Below, piece after piece: positions 36,103 through 47,387 of a stretch of DNA of 64,000 nt (position 1 is the stretch's first letter; every line of letters begins with the position of its first letter). Source of the DNA: Copromyces sp. CBS 386.78 (Eukaryota; Ascomycota; Sordariomycetes; Sordariales; Sordariaceae); assembly GCA_030685235.1 (NCBI GenBank), contig MU839105.1, positions 186,001-250,000 of the forward strand. The letters are read 5' to 3'. Below the pieces are notes generated by a model. The model searched no databases and was not told the origin of the DNA. It saw only the letters and a program-made list of their open reading frames with translations. Made by a program: the position numbers and the translations under genes.

Positions 36103-36695
36103 CTACTCCGGGAGCCGAGGACCACCAGTAATGCGGCGATTACGGCGACGGCCAAAAAAGCAGCTGGCAACCATTTTCTCAGGTGCGAGTTTTTCTGGCA
36201 GGGTGTAAAATGTCATCATTAGCAACTGATACGTATAAACCTGAAGGAGTTACTCGTAGTTCGAGGAGACCTACCTTGTACTACAAGCAAGCGGCTTTCC
36301 ACGATTTCCTCAGTTGTAGGAGTTTCTAAAGCAAAAACATCATTAGCAAACGTACAAATCGTAAGGGAGGGAGTCACTCGTAAGATATTGGGAGACCTAC
36401 CATGTAGAATGCTAATGATTTCCGCATATGGTGTATGATTGTCCTTGTAAAAAGTAAGCAAATGGATTCCGTTCATTCGTACAAGAGAGAGATAACCCAC
36501 TCCAAGATTCTGTCCATACGGTTGAGTCCTCGGGACATTGCCCCGAATGTGTTGCACATGGAGTGTAATTGCGTCATGTCTTAAAGAAAGGCCTACTATG
36601 AGGATGGTGAAACACACGATGAGGATAGGGATGATAGGCCAAACGAAGTAGATGGGATCAATTCCTAAGGAAAAATATTTGGTGATGCTAATCAT
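36103..36695 (-). CDS. Possible small membrane protein with duplicated intron-exon unit
   Basis: The model is exon 1 36695-36401, exon 2 36325-36275 (51 nt) and exon 3 36194-36103, giving 145 residues. Exon 1 has one clear membrane helix (FVWPIIPILIVCFTILIVGL, residues 18-37). Both introns (75 and 80 nt) begin GTAGGTCTCC, carry TTGCTAATGATG as branch region, end in AG, and interrupt in phase 1. Introns and following exons are similar to each other, so an intron-plus-exon unit was duplicated. Read without splicing, exon 1 continues to a stop at 36219 (158 codons). Exon 3 in another frame (35922-36170) encodes a second membrane helix, so a frameshift or pseudogene is possible. I recognise no family. 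Confidence 0.35.
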
Positions 36696-37440
36696 GACTT
36701 AGCGGGATGGCAGGGGAAAGCTGCCGGAGTGGTCGTGGAAATTAGAGTTTATTTCTTTCGGGAACCCTAACAAGAGAGAAGGCACAAAAGACGGTCCTTA
36801 GTCGTGATGGTGACTTTTGTGAGGAGATGGAAAGAGAAATCCTTGGGAGGAATGGGCAATGGCTGGTCTTGTACTTGCAACTTATAAGAGCCGAGTGCCC
36901 GCATCATGAATTTCCTTCCATATTTAGGTGGTGCAGGATGCAGTGCTGTTGAATATATTATAGATATGCCCGTTGCCTCCGCCATTTGAATGAGGCAGTT
37001 GTTTTGGTGGCGACCAAGAGTTGAGGGAGGCATGTACGGTGGTTCGCGAGTTCAAAGCAGCCATGCTGATGCATCTAGGTGCAACGGCGGAAGAACGCCT
37101 TTAGACCTGCTCAATGACTCCGCAATGCAGCGATATTCCAAATCTGCACCTGAGTATGAAAATCCGATAGGTATTGTTCGAGGGACGAATGATAATTTCG
37201 ACGCCGGGAATGGTGAGTTATAGCCACAACTGTTGGCACCGCTCACATCTGGTCTTGGACGCACCTGGGGTCTCGAAACACTCCCAAGAAGCCCTACTTG
37301 GAAAGGGGTTTGCACCTTCTCTCCCACATCTCACATATCAAGCAGGGAATCAGACCTTCCCTGGGACACATGCTTGTACGAGTGTCGGGCATTACATCCC
37401 TACCTCCGCATCAAGAGCTTTTCTGGCGGGTCTGCTGGCG
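36696..37440. other. Intergenic, no gene seen
   Basis: This 745-bp region is upstream of the small minus-strand candidate and downstream of PRP38. Only short chance frames are present. Confidence 0.4.
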
Positions 37441-38337
37441 TTACTCTGGTCCGTCGATATCCATCCTCTCCTTGTCATTGCCGTCCTCCGGTGTTCTTGA
37501 TCTCGATCTCGTCCTTGATCTTCTCCTCCTCACTGGTGATCGGGACCGCGAATAAGATCTTGACCTGGACCTGGACCTTGACCTAGGCGTGCGTGATCGT
37601 GACCTTGACCTCGACCTGGATCTCGAACGTGTCCTTGACCTGATCTCTCCCTCGCTTTCGCTGCCGTTATTATTCTGCTCCTCCTCAGCCTTGCGCATTT
37701 CCTCGTCCTCCTCTTCTAAGAGATCTTCAATGTTCCCCAACGGACTGACGCGCGGCTCAAGCATGTCCAGATCTTCCAGGATATCTCTCTTCCGCATCTT
37801 CCAAAGACTCGTAGCACAAACGCGGTCTTTCGTCAATAGATCGTCGACAAAGACATCCATATACGTCAAACTGGTCCCGTTTCTCCCCTTCCTCCTCAGT
37901 TTCCGCCTGTCTTCCAGAAACGGCTCCAGCGTCTTGTACACATCCTGGTCCTTCCTCGTCAGACGGATGTAGAACAGCGCCAGGGCACGCAGGTACTTGA
38001 ACTTTTCGCCGCCAAATTGTAGATACTCGTTTAGGATGTCGTCGGAGGGGGCAAGCTGCAGCAGCTTGAAGGCGAGGCAGAGGAAGGGCGTGGGTTTCTG
38101 GACGGTGCCAGCGACGCCGCCGATGAAGTCGACGTGCTCGACTACGCGGTCCACGATGTCGGCTTCGTTGACACCGAAACATTGTTCCTTGTAAAAGTAG
38201 CTGTCGATAATGCGCTCGCGAACCGCCTTTTCCATTATAGTCGCGGGGTTGAGGCCGTTGGGGGCGAGCGGGCCCGAGGAGCCGCGCTCGTCAAGGAAGC
38301 GCCGCTCATCGGCACGGTGGAATTCGGATTTGCTCAT
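37441..38337 (-). CDS. prp38: Pre-mRNA-splicing factor PRP38 with C-terminal RS domain
   Basis: This intronless gene encodes 298 residues. Residues about 20-190 are the PRP38 domain: NPATIMEKAVRERIIDSYFYKEQCFG, TPFLCLAFKLLQLAP, FKYLRALALFYIRLT and YMDVFVDDLL are the characteristic helices. After an acidic hinge (LLEEEDEEMRKAEEEQ) the last about 65 residues are an Arg-Ser dipeptide domain interrupted by Pro. PRP38 is a U4/U6.U5 tri-snRNP/pre-B complex protein needed for spliceosome activation, in the nucleus. The RS tail is present in metazoan and many fungal homologues but absent from the budding-yeast protein; it would be a phosphorylation target for SR kinases (inference). The DNA of the tail is a purine/pyrimidine-skewed Arg-Ser repeat and may be length-variable. 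Confidence 0.95.
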   Translation of the reverse strand: MSKSEFHRADERRFLDERGSSGPLAPNGLNPATIMEKAVRERIIDSYFYKEQCFGVNEADIVDRVVEHVDFIGGVAGTVQKPTPFLCLAFKLLQLAPSDDILNEYLQFGGEKFKYLRALALFYIRLTRKDQDVYKTLEPFLEDRRKLRRKGRNGTSLTYMDVFVDDLLTKDRVCATSLWKMRKRDILEDLDMLEPRVSPLGNIEDLLEEEDEEMRKAEEEQNNNGSESEGEIRSRTRSRSRSRSRSRSRTPRSRSRSRSRSYSRSRSPVRRRRSRTRSRSRTPEDGNDKERMDIDGPE

Positions 38338-39003
38338 GTCCTTGTCGTGTAAAGGTATGTAGTGCCCGCAGGTTGTGAAGGATTCGGTGGTTGTGGCTTT
38401 GTGGTGTTGGCGTTGTGCACTGTTCCGAGTTGTTTCCTATGGACAGGAAGAGAACCAGAAGTTGTTGACAGTGGAATTCGAGGTCAAGGTCGAGGTCGAG
38501 GTTCGAATGATTGACAGCGCCAAGTCTCACGGCGGGCATCCGCGGCAGGCACTTCAATGCGCCAAGCCGGCAATCATCATACCCAACACTGCACTACCGG
38601 CTATCGTTAAAAAGGTGATAGGCGCCCAGGGTGCCCCTCTTCAAGCCTCCAACGACTGGCGGTGTTCAGCTGTTGTGACAGTGACACAGTTGAGATCTTC
38701 CAATGAAGCGGCAAGCGACAGCCTCAAGCGCGGTGTACAACGCGTGAAAGGAGGGGCTGGGAGAGGTGACGGGGACACGATCAAACGGGAATGTGAAAAT
38801 AGTTCTTCAAAAGGTAACCTGCATGGATTCGGTGTTTTGTTTGGTGATACTTAACTCCACGTTTGTTTACATTCGGACATCGGCTTCAAACCTAAAGTGC
38901 ATTCCAATCCTCAAAATCAAGCCTCCGTCAGCAAACTCCAGCCTCCGTGCACTGTGTGCATACTACTCGCACCAAGCAATACATAAAATACCTACCATAA
39001 ACC
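38338..39003. promoter_or_regulatory. Divergent promoter region, PRP38 and next gene
   Basis: 666 bp separate two divergent ATGs. A short GAGGTCAAGGTC-type direct repeat (GAGGTCAAGGTCGAGGTCGA) lies near 38480, about 140 bp upstream of the PRP38 start. No other feature was found. Confidence 0.45.
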
Positions 39004-39755
39004 ATGCTGCTCACTTCGGCACAGGTCTCAATTGCCTTCTCATCGGGCATCGGTATGCATCTCCCACCAGTGGACCTCCGAAGCATTTCCTCCGACTGAC
39101 GTATAAAATAGTTTTTATCTTCACAGCTGCCCTCTTTCTAAGCGGATATGCAATCCAGCAACGAACAGTGCGGGACCTCCGCCAGGCCATCAAGCCAACT
39201 CCAAGGCCGTCCCCGAGAACATATTTGCCCGATCAGTTCAAAAAGATGAAGGTCGAGTTGCCTGATGGCACCATTGTCCCGGTACGAGATGATGGGATGG
39301 TCATTGAGATTAAGCCCACTACGCCCAAGGAGGCCCACGATACGTCGGAAACAGAAGAGGAGAACCAACAGAATAAGCCAATACCGGCACTGGAACCAGC
39401 ACCAGAGTCAATACCAGAGAAGGCGAAAAATAAAAAGACATCATCAGAAAGAGCCCGGAAATACAGAGAACAGCAGCAATTGAAGAAGCAGCAGCAGAGA
39501 CAGCAAGAGGGCTTGGTGGTTCAGCAGGGGCAGCAACAACAGGATTACAGCACAAGATCGAACCAGGCGGAACAACAAGGGACAACCCAAGGCCTCCCAA
39601 TCGAAATCCCAGAAGGAATGCTCGAACACCCCGATCCGGACATGCGGGCCGAGAGAGCAGTCAGTCCGGCCGAAAGGCGAAGGTTGATCAAAGAAGAGAT
39701 CCAGAGGCTTGCGCAGCCTGAGGAGAGGGGATACTATCAACGACGACTGTGGTGA
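39004..39755 (+). CDS. Small single-pass membrane protein with Gln/Glu-rich tail
   Basis: Exons 39004-39052 and 39112-39755 are joined by a 59-nt intron (donor GTATGC, CTGAC branch, ATAG acceptor). They encode 230 residues. The very short first exon (16 codons) plus the start of exon 2 form one hydrophobic segment (SIAFSSGIVFIFTAALFLSGYAI, about residues 9-31), a signal anchor. It is followed by QQRTVRDLRQAIKPTP, a conserved-looking basic helix. The rest is Pro/Glu- and Gln-rich and likely disordered; YYQRRLW ends the chain. The lack of acids before the helix and the small size would fit a mitochondrial, ER or other organelle membrane anchor, but the compartment is not determined. Not a family I can name. 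Confidence 0.82.
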
Positions 39756-42700
39756 GACGCAAGGATGGGACCACTCCAATGGTGACAGAACACCAGTTGA
39801 TCCAAGTCCAACCTCTCGCTGGCCATGAGGATGGAAGAATATGGATATCGATGGGTCGTTTCTGGTATGTGTATATCCAGTCAATGATTGTCTTGTCACC
39901 TCAATTTCCTGTCACCATAAGGTTATGACACGACCATGTGTTCCATACCTAACTTCCTAGTGGATTTCTAAACCAAGGACAGAAATGGAGAACGATTACT
40001 CTAAAAACCAGAACGCCGACCTTGTGCCCAACGCCTTGTCCAACTGCTCAACTTGGGTGAACGGAGCGATCGTTGAGCCTCGCATCGAGGAAGGCCTTGC
40101 CTTTTGTTGCCCGACATTCCGCCAATCCAGTTCGAGCTTGTTGTTATACCCAGTCCCAACTCCTTGTCAATGCACCCGCTTCCATCTCCATCTCTCCTTC
40201 ATATCGTCTTTCCAATTATTGTGGCATCGGAATCCTGTTCCTCTGTTGTCTGTTCGTTCTTCCCTGTTTCTTAACGACTCGTCCAGCAAACGTCGCCATG
40301 TTTCTTCGATCGTACCAAGCCCTCCACCCAGTCAGTGCCTTCTGTCTAACAACGACTGCTGCGAAGACCTCGCAGAACTTTGAGAACTACTCCCAGAACC
40401 GGCCCGGTTCTGAGCCCTCCGCGTCGACGAGGATCCTATATAGAGGTCCGTATGCTCGGGTAGGAGACCACGGCTGAGTGAAGCGCCGGTCTTTTGCAAC
40501 TGCGAGGTGGGAGGGATCAGCTCGACTATCCTCTTTGTCTGGCCGAGTTTCATTGTCCCGCGGAGCGACCTACCATGCACAACTTGCAACGTTCACCGAA
40601 CCTCATCACCGCATTGGTGCAACGGATCGAACTCTGTGAGAACTCGGGTCAACATCTGGAGATGGATGCCGTGGTTGAATAGGACCTAACCCTACATAGA
40701 AGTTTGCGCAATAGCAGCCGTCCATCTCGTAGGTTGGCATATGTTCAAACGTTGTATGATTCTACCAAGGGGAAACGCAATCGAGGGGTCTGAAAAGGTC
40801 GATATTTATGATGTAAAGCCAATAACTAATAACGGAGGGAGATGATCGAGTAGGAAGGAGGAAGTTGTTTGGTGGTGTCAACTGAGAAAGTCTATGATGC
40901 GGTTGAGGAAGGTAAAAGCAGGAATGAAGATGTCTATAAGCGGAAGCTTGAGGATCAGGAAAATAAAAAATATTCGAAGCTCGGAAAGGGGGACCGAGCA
41001 GACTATTATACACACTCCGAGAAGACGAGGAGGAAGGCGTGGAGGAGGAGGAGGAGGAGATGATGGCCCAACGGGGTAAGAGCCAACAGCTGGTACCAGC
41101 AGGACCCAGCAGCCAGCAGCGCTTCCCGTCGTTTCCATACAGGATTTACTAATCCACTGTTAGGTGATTGTGTGGTAACACCATACTGAGCAGTATGTAC
41201 ATGGTCGACTTGCATGTAATGCACCTAGTCGACTAGTTTCAAGTTGAAGGGAGCTCTTTCTCTAAAAGTTACGCGCCGATGGCCTCACAGACGTACATGT
41301 GCTTAAGTTGATGACAAGCATCGGAGATACCTCTAGCAAATGGCGTTTCATCCTTCGAAAATCGAGCCGCCCTCCAGGAGATCTAGAACCCCATTCGCGC
41401 CCAATATCGCCAATCCACGTAACAGAAATAACTACCTGGGAAACAAAGGAAAGCACGGATGAGGAAAGAGAATGCACCTAGAAAACAAAGGGAGGGGTAA
41501 GGGGCGGGACGATCAGGATGGACAAAGTAGCAACAGCTGCTCTTTCGCAGGCCATGTGTCAAAAGTCGATAAAGAAACGGGAAGCAGGCCTCGGATGTCT
41601 CCTGGGCAGATGCCATGTCCCATCAGCATGATTCGAGGATTTGCTACATGTTTTCATCTCCTTCTCGGTTTCTTCCCCTTCCTAGGCCCGTCATCCTTGA
41701 CGCAACCGCATCGCCACATTCTCATTCCTCCGAGTCCTTCTCCAACTCAAGAGGCACGCTTCTCGTTTCATGGTTGTCGTCGGTGCCGGCGATCACAAGG
41801 GGCCCGGAGTCATCGGCAATGCTGCCCGAAACAACCGCTCAACCCAAAACAAACAACAACCAACGACACGCACCATTTGTTTCCTATATAAAGACCGAGT
41901 CAGCCATAGGGCAGTGCCGCATGCGATCGGTCTCACGATAAAAACTCCAAACTGCCCTCTCCCTGCGGGCCGCGGAATTGTTTCTCCTTTTACCCACAAC
42001 GATGGGAGGAAACATTAACCAACCATTCAAGCAGCTGAAACACCAATGTTCTTTCTCCTCAACCGCACAACAACTCAGTGTTCGCATCATCATCAACCCC
42101 GGTCGAAGTCTCAACCCCATACGATCCAGCAGAGCTGTCGTGCTCCCCCAACTCAGCGTCATCCATCTTGCATCTCATGTTGAAGTCGACGACCATCGCC
42201 ATCCACATCGCCATCCAAACCATTACGAAATTTCTCCGTGCCATTCAACATAAGCGCATGCCCAGTCTCCAAAACACCACTGGTCCATCACTCTTGGAGT
42301 ATCACAACATCCTCCATTCCCCGTTTTCTCCACCTAATATCATTCATCCTCCCCCACCCAACCTTCAATCTCCAGTTTTGATTTGCTTCATAACACTGCA
42401 CTACTACCGTTACACTTGCATATCAAGTATGGCGCCCCAAAGCTACCTTACCCGTCTGCATGTCATCTTGATGTCTTGATATGTGATATGATAACCCAAT
42501 CCATTCCCAAAGCCGCCCCCATATTCCCCATCTTGCCCCAGCTTTTGTGTGTCTCCGGTCTGGCTGTTTGTGTGAATGGTTATACATTCAGTCCCCGGAC
42601 TCAATGGCCCGAACGGGAGTTGGTGGCTAGTACTGCCGATGGAACCGAAAAAGGCAGTCTGGCTCAGACTTGAAGGGAAGGGCCAATTAGATGATAGGAG

Positions 42701-45700
42701 CAAATTGTATCTCCTTGGACATATCCATCGTATCGTGGATTACTAACACGGCTTGCGGTTGTTTGGTTGAAAGATCACCCACCACATAGATACCAAAGAA
42801 TAGTCTAGGCACTCGAGACACTTCACTTTATCTCCATGATGGGAAGGCTGAAGAGGGAGTGTTTGTGGTGTGGTGACAAACCTACCTCTGTCACCCTTTA
42901 TTCTGCAATCTGTGACATTATTGGTCGAACATTACCGTCTTGCCCTTGTGTCCATAGTTTCGTGTATTTATCTCCTCAAGCTACCATCACCCAGTCTACA
43001 TACCCATCCACCACCACCCTCCCACTCTACTCTCTTTTCTAAACATCAGCAGAAAAGTGTTCTGCGTCTGAACACGCCATCGAACCCTACACTATGGATC
43101 GAGAGCATCCTACATTTGCCCCCAAACGATCTAGGTATAACCCTCTTATTAACTGCCCACTTATCAACTGGACGACACTACATAGTAGGTGACTGGATAG
43201 GCGCCTTTGCGAACAGCTGCTCTGTCATCGATCATCGCTCATCGATCACCGGTCCGTGCATCGGTCCCGGTGGAATCCGAACCAGGCTTGGCAGGTCAGC
43301 AGGTTAGCAGGTAGCAAGGCAATCAAGCTATTGTTAGGTCCACGATGGAGCAGCGGTAACTGGACTTGGGAGTTGGATCTGAAACGAATCATGACGATGT
43401 GGGGCCGGAACGGCAAGCCCGGACGCTCGGGCTACCCGGTCCGGACATGACGGGAAGATATGGTAAGGAGTAGGTTGATCACGGTCTCGACCTCGGTGAA
43501 TAAGTGGTTTCTGTGTGTCATGGCCCTGGTGAACAGCTAGATATCAGAGGACTGGCCAGGTCTAGGTCTCTTTTAGCTTATCAATGGTGGAAGTCATGGT
43601 AATTCTATACTCAACGGACAGTGTCCCCGTCACTTATGTTCGTCACCTCATCACATAGCAACAAGCGTCACGAACGACATTGTAGCGGCATTATGAAAAG
43701 CCAATACCATATATTTTGGTTTCTCCTCCCTCTGTTGAGACCATCTTGTGTTCCATCCGCGACCGCATATTTTCCTAGCGATGAACATGTGTATACATGA
43801 AGGGTTGGTACAGCGACAATCAGCGAGAGCTACACGCTTTTATTGGGACAGCGACCAGAAGAAGATTGGGGGAGTCAATGAAAACGAGCGAAGGGGAATG
43901 ACAAATGACAATGAACATGGGGGACCCTCAGATTAGCTCTCTTAAGTTCTCACTGACAACACGAGCCAAATCTCCTCTCAGTGATAGAAAGGTTGTTGTA
44001 GACCTATAGCTCTGCTGCCTGCAAATTTGGCTTTTTGGAATTCGGTCATCACCGGGCTCCGTGTTCATTGTCATTGTCAAAGAAAACAGTGTTTGGGAAG
44101 ATAATAAGGAAAGGTGTATGGCTCTCCCTATTTCACTCCAAGGCCCCAGGCAGAGTAGTGAGCTCTGCCCGGAAACCCCCTCCGATTGAAAACTACATTT
44201 ATCCGTCATCAGTGCTGCTCTAGACGCGAAAGAGGCGTCTGTCTCCCACAAGCCTTCACGTCTGTAAACAGCCAGAAAGCGAGAGAAGCAAAGCACCCCT
44301 TCTGCGTCGGCGCACCTCTGGTTTTGGTGTTATCGTCATTGCGGGCTGTGGACAGAAACCCGGGGAATGGAGACAGAGGGAAACATGAAGGTGAAGGGAA
44401 GGGACGAAAGCCAGGACACTGTCCGCCCACAACTATGGTGTAGCTGGGAGACGTACCTCGCGCGAAGGAGAATATATGCATAGCACATCAAACCCCTTCT
44501 GCCTCACCCCAGCAATTGAACACGATCTCTTCCTGTATAAGGCGAGAGTTTCGGTTAGGGGTAAACCCGTCAGAGTCTCGCTAAAGGTAACCCCATCTCG
44601 GTCAGGGTAATCCCGTGAGAGCGTCGTTGGGGGTAACCCGTGACCCATCCAGGCATCGATCGTGTTTGCAACAGTAGGGCTCGGTACGTGGTGCGTTCAG
44701 CCAAACTTTCCAAGGTGTGGTCCAACACTTGTTCTTCATCCGGACGCCTGCGATCTGGACCTGCCGCTCTAGACCCTGACCAGACTGACTACCTCAACAG
44801 CTAGCAGAACGGATCTCACATGATGCCCATAATCTGAGAGCATACCTGCGCGCCGGTCTCCTTTCTTTGGGTCAGGCGTGAACAGGTCTGCTCATCAAGA
44901 CATGACATCAAGCCTTGCGGCAACCAAGCCCCGGTCCTTCCATGGAGTAAGGGGTTCTTAACAACTTTCGGTCAAAAACCACCCCATGGGTAGGAGTCGG
45001 CGATTTATAAGGCTGGCTGTGAGACGTTCGTGCTGGGGAGACTGTTGAAGCGACAGCCAGACCGGGTCGAGGCCACAAGACCAGATGTGCACTCGTCCAG
45101 ATGGTGGTGATTGTGAAATGATGGCGAGGGGAGTGGAGGAAAGAACGTGGAAGTGTTGATGAAGTGGGGAAGATGAGGGGATGAGAGATAGGAGGTTGTT
45201 GTCGAGGTCTGCTCAGATATCCGTTCTTGTTGGGCTTTCATCTTCTGCCAGATGGTTCGTCGACTCTTCGAAGAGGGAAGATGCCCCTATCGGTGGAATC
45301 AAGACACCCTGGATTGTGATGGTCTTCTTCACTGCAGGACCACGGGAGTAGACGAAGGAAGTGGTGATGGTAACCAGGAAGTGGTGGACGAGTTCGCGGT
45401 AACTCAAAATGCGACGTGACGAGGGGTAGATGCGGCGGGAGTTTGGCGAGGAGTGCCAGGCGCTGGTGAATTGATGTTGCAGAAAGGAAGGGTTGAAGAA
45501 TTGACGGAGTTGAAAAGTAGTATTGTGACAAAAATGTTGGCTCGCTTCGCATTATCACCGGTTCGATGCTCAATCAGGAAGAGCGAGGTGCCATCCTCGG
45601 GCATCGCCGCATCGCCAGACGTGGAAGGAGCTCCCCAGCTGAATGAGAGCCAGACCAAAGCCTCGTCGAAGCTGACTCCCAGAGCCGCGCACATACTGTG

Positions 45701-46139
45701 GTAAAATGGAGGCCAGGACGACAATCCGAGGCTGCTTGAAAATCGGTGTTGTTTCGGATGTGAGCTGGTCGAGATGAAACCAGAATCGAGACCGCGGTTG
45801 TTGGATGATGGAGGTTGAAATTCAAGACGCGTTCGAGTTGCGGTGACCGCCCTATGATCATCTGCGGCGGAGCTCGGGCCACAATCGCAGAAACGAGCGC
45901 CACACCACCAAGCAAACGAGGCATCGTAGCCTTGCAGCAGCCTTGTACCAGTACATCATCTTTGAATTTCCGACAACGCGTTACAGCTCACGGCTGGTCC
46001 TACCAACTTTCCACCGCGCCCTCCATCCTCAATTACCAGCCGATACTACTTGTCTCGTTCCAAGAGCAAGTCTAGGTTACCAATCGCAGGGCCCTCCAAC
46101 AACCAATTTCTCCAGCGCAACCCATAATCACCATCCAAA
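39756..46139. other. 6.4-kb gene-poor interval
   Basis: No frame in this stretch shows a recognised domain or a consistent spliced model. Short candidates exist: 59 codons at 40298-40477, starting MFLRSYQALHPVSAF, resembling a mitochondrial leader; and minus frames at 45404-45924 just upstream of ISY1, one beginning with a signal-peptide-like stretch at 45924. A GGAGGA-rich tract lies near 41040. Long untranslated leaders, non-coding transcripts or an unrecognised multi-intron gene cannot be excluded. Confidence 0.4.
44551..44645 (+). repeat. Two diverged 47-bp tandem repeats
   Basis: Copies start at 44551 and 44598. Each has the order TCGGT(T/C)AGGG, GTAA..CCCGT, AGAG.(C/G)TCG, GGTAACCC. 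The divergence includes transitions. Function unknown. Confidence 0.6.
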
Positions 46140-46968
46140 ATGGTACGTCTTCGCCCAACCTTGCACACCTTCAATCACCACCTTAAATCCACACAATGAT
46201 CCCCTTACTAACGATGCCCCTTCAATCCAGGCGCGTAACTCCGAAAAAGCCCAGTCGATGCTCTTCCGCTTCCGCGAAGCGCAAGCCGCAGACCTAGGCA
46301 TCATCGATGCGGGCCGCACCCGACGCCCGCGCTCCATCACCGAGCAAGACAGCATTCCCGCATGCGAAAAATGGCGAGGCCAAGTCCTGAAAGAAATCTC
46401 TCGCAAGGTGTCTCGCATCCAAGACCCGGCCTTGTCCGACTACCAGATCCGCGACCTGAACGATGAGATCAACAAGCTCATGCGGGAGAAACACATGTGG
46501 GAGGTGCAGATCCGCAACTTGGGCGGGCCGAACTACATGCGGAGCGGCGGGAAGGTGTACGACGAGGCTGGAAGAGAGATACCCGGTGGAGGGAGGGGGT
46601 ATAAGTATTTTGGCAGGGCGAGGGAGTTGCCGGGTGTTAAAGAATTGTTTGAGGCAGCGATGAGGGCGAAGCAGGATGATGAGAAGCCGTTGGAGACGAG
46701 AGACGATTTGAGGAAACAGGTGGATGCGGCGTATTACGGGTATGCGCCGGGTGAGGAGGACGAGAAGCTGTTGGCGTATGAGGCGGCGAGGGAGAGGCAG
46801 GCGTTGGAGAACCTGGCGAAGGCGGCGGCGGGGTTGGAGCCGCCTCCGGGGTGGGAACCATTGCCGGGTGATACGGGTGATGGGCAGAGTTGGGAGCTGC
46901 CTACGATGGAGGAGGTGCAGCAAGAGCTTATTGATAGAAGGAGGAGAAGGCTGTTGGATCAGTTATAG
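46140..46968 (+). CDS. isy1: Pre-mRNA-splicing factor ISY1
   Basis: The start codon ATG (46140-46142) is a complete mini-exon end: GTACGT follows at once. The 88-nt intron (46143-46230), with a perfect TTACTAAC branch and CCAG acceptor, leads to exon 2 (46231-46968). The protein has 246 residues and begins MARNSEKAQSMLFRFREAQA, the hallmark start of ISY1. It continues with RPRSITEQDSIPACEKWRGQVLKEISRKVSRIQD, LNDEINKLMREKHMWE and RNLGGPNY. The Gly/Pro-rich middle and Arg-rich C-terminus (ELIDRRRRRLLDQL) are usual. ISY1 is a Prp19-associated (NTC) component near the catalytic centre of the spliceosome, affecting first-step fidelity. Without the ATG exon no in-frame Met precedes the conserved N-terminus, which fixes the model. 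Confidence 0.95.
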
Positions 46969-47387
46969 CCTAGGCTGTGACTGGGACGGGTTGCAGTTGA
47001 GTGCTTGGAATAAGGTGAAAAGAGGGTATGTCTGTTGCACGGATATCCGATGGCTCGTTTTTGTAGCATTTACACGGATACGGCTCGGCGTTTGGGCGCA
47101 AATCAATGGGATACGTAATGCTTTGGCGAGTTCGATAATCAGGTTCAGCTTAAGTGTTGATGATATTCCTGTTCCTCACACGACTTGCTATGCTATGTGC
47201 ATTCGAACATTAATACACTGTTCATAATTCATACAAATGCCTTGATCCAGTCTCATCATTAACAAATAAACGCCAAAGTTACATATCCCGTGCCGTTATA
47301 CCGAGCCCCAGCACCATACCATATCGCTGTACCCAAAGCGTTCCAAATACGTAAGCCTATGAACAACACTGCTGCTGTCCCTAACAA
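46969..47387. other. Convergent 3' intergenic region
   Basis: This is 419 bp between the convergent stops of ISY1 and the phosphoesterase gene. It holds 3' UTRs only, and nothing else is seen. Confidence 0.5.

Noticed and set aside
38766..39003. Unspliced upstream start for the small membrane protein
   Set aside because: It would place random sequence before the gene. The spliced model from 39004 makes one clean membrane helix across the junction.
45540..45580. Possible tRNA B-box (GGTTCGATG)
   Set aside because: There is no matching A-box, acceptor stem or cloverleaf around it. No tRNA or dispersed 5S rRNA gene was recognised anywhere in the window.
45404..45924. Minus-strand gene upstream of ISY1
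   Set aside because: The frames 45574-45924 and 45404-45724 do not join in phase by a plausible intron, and no domain is seen.
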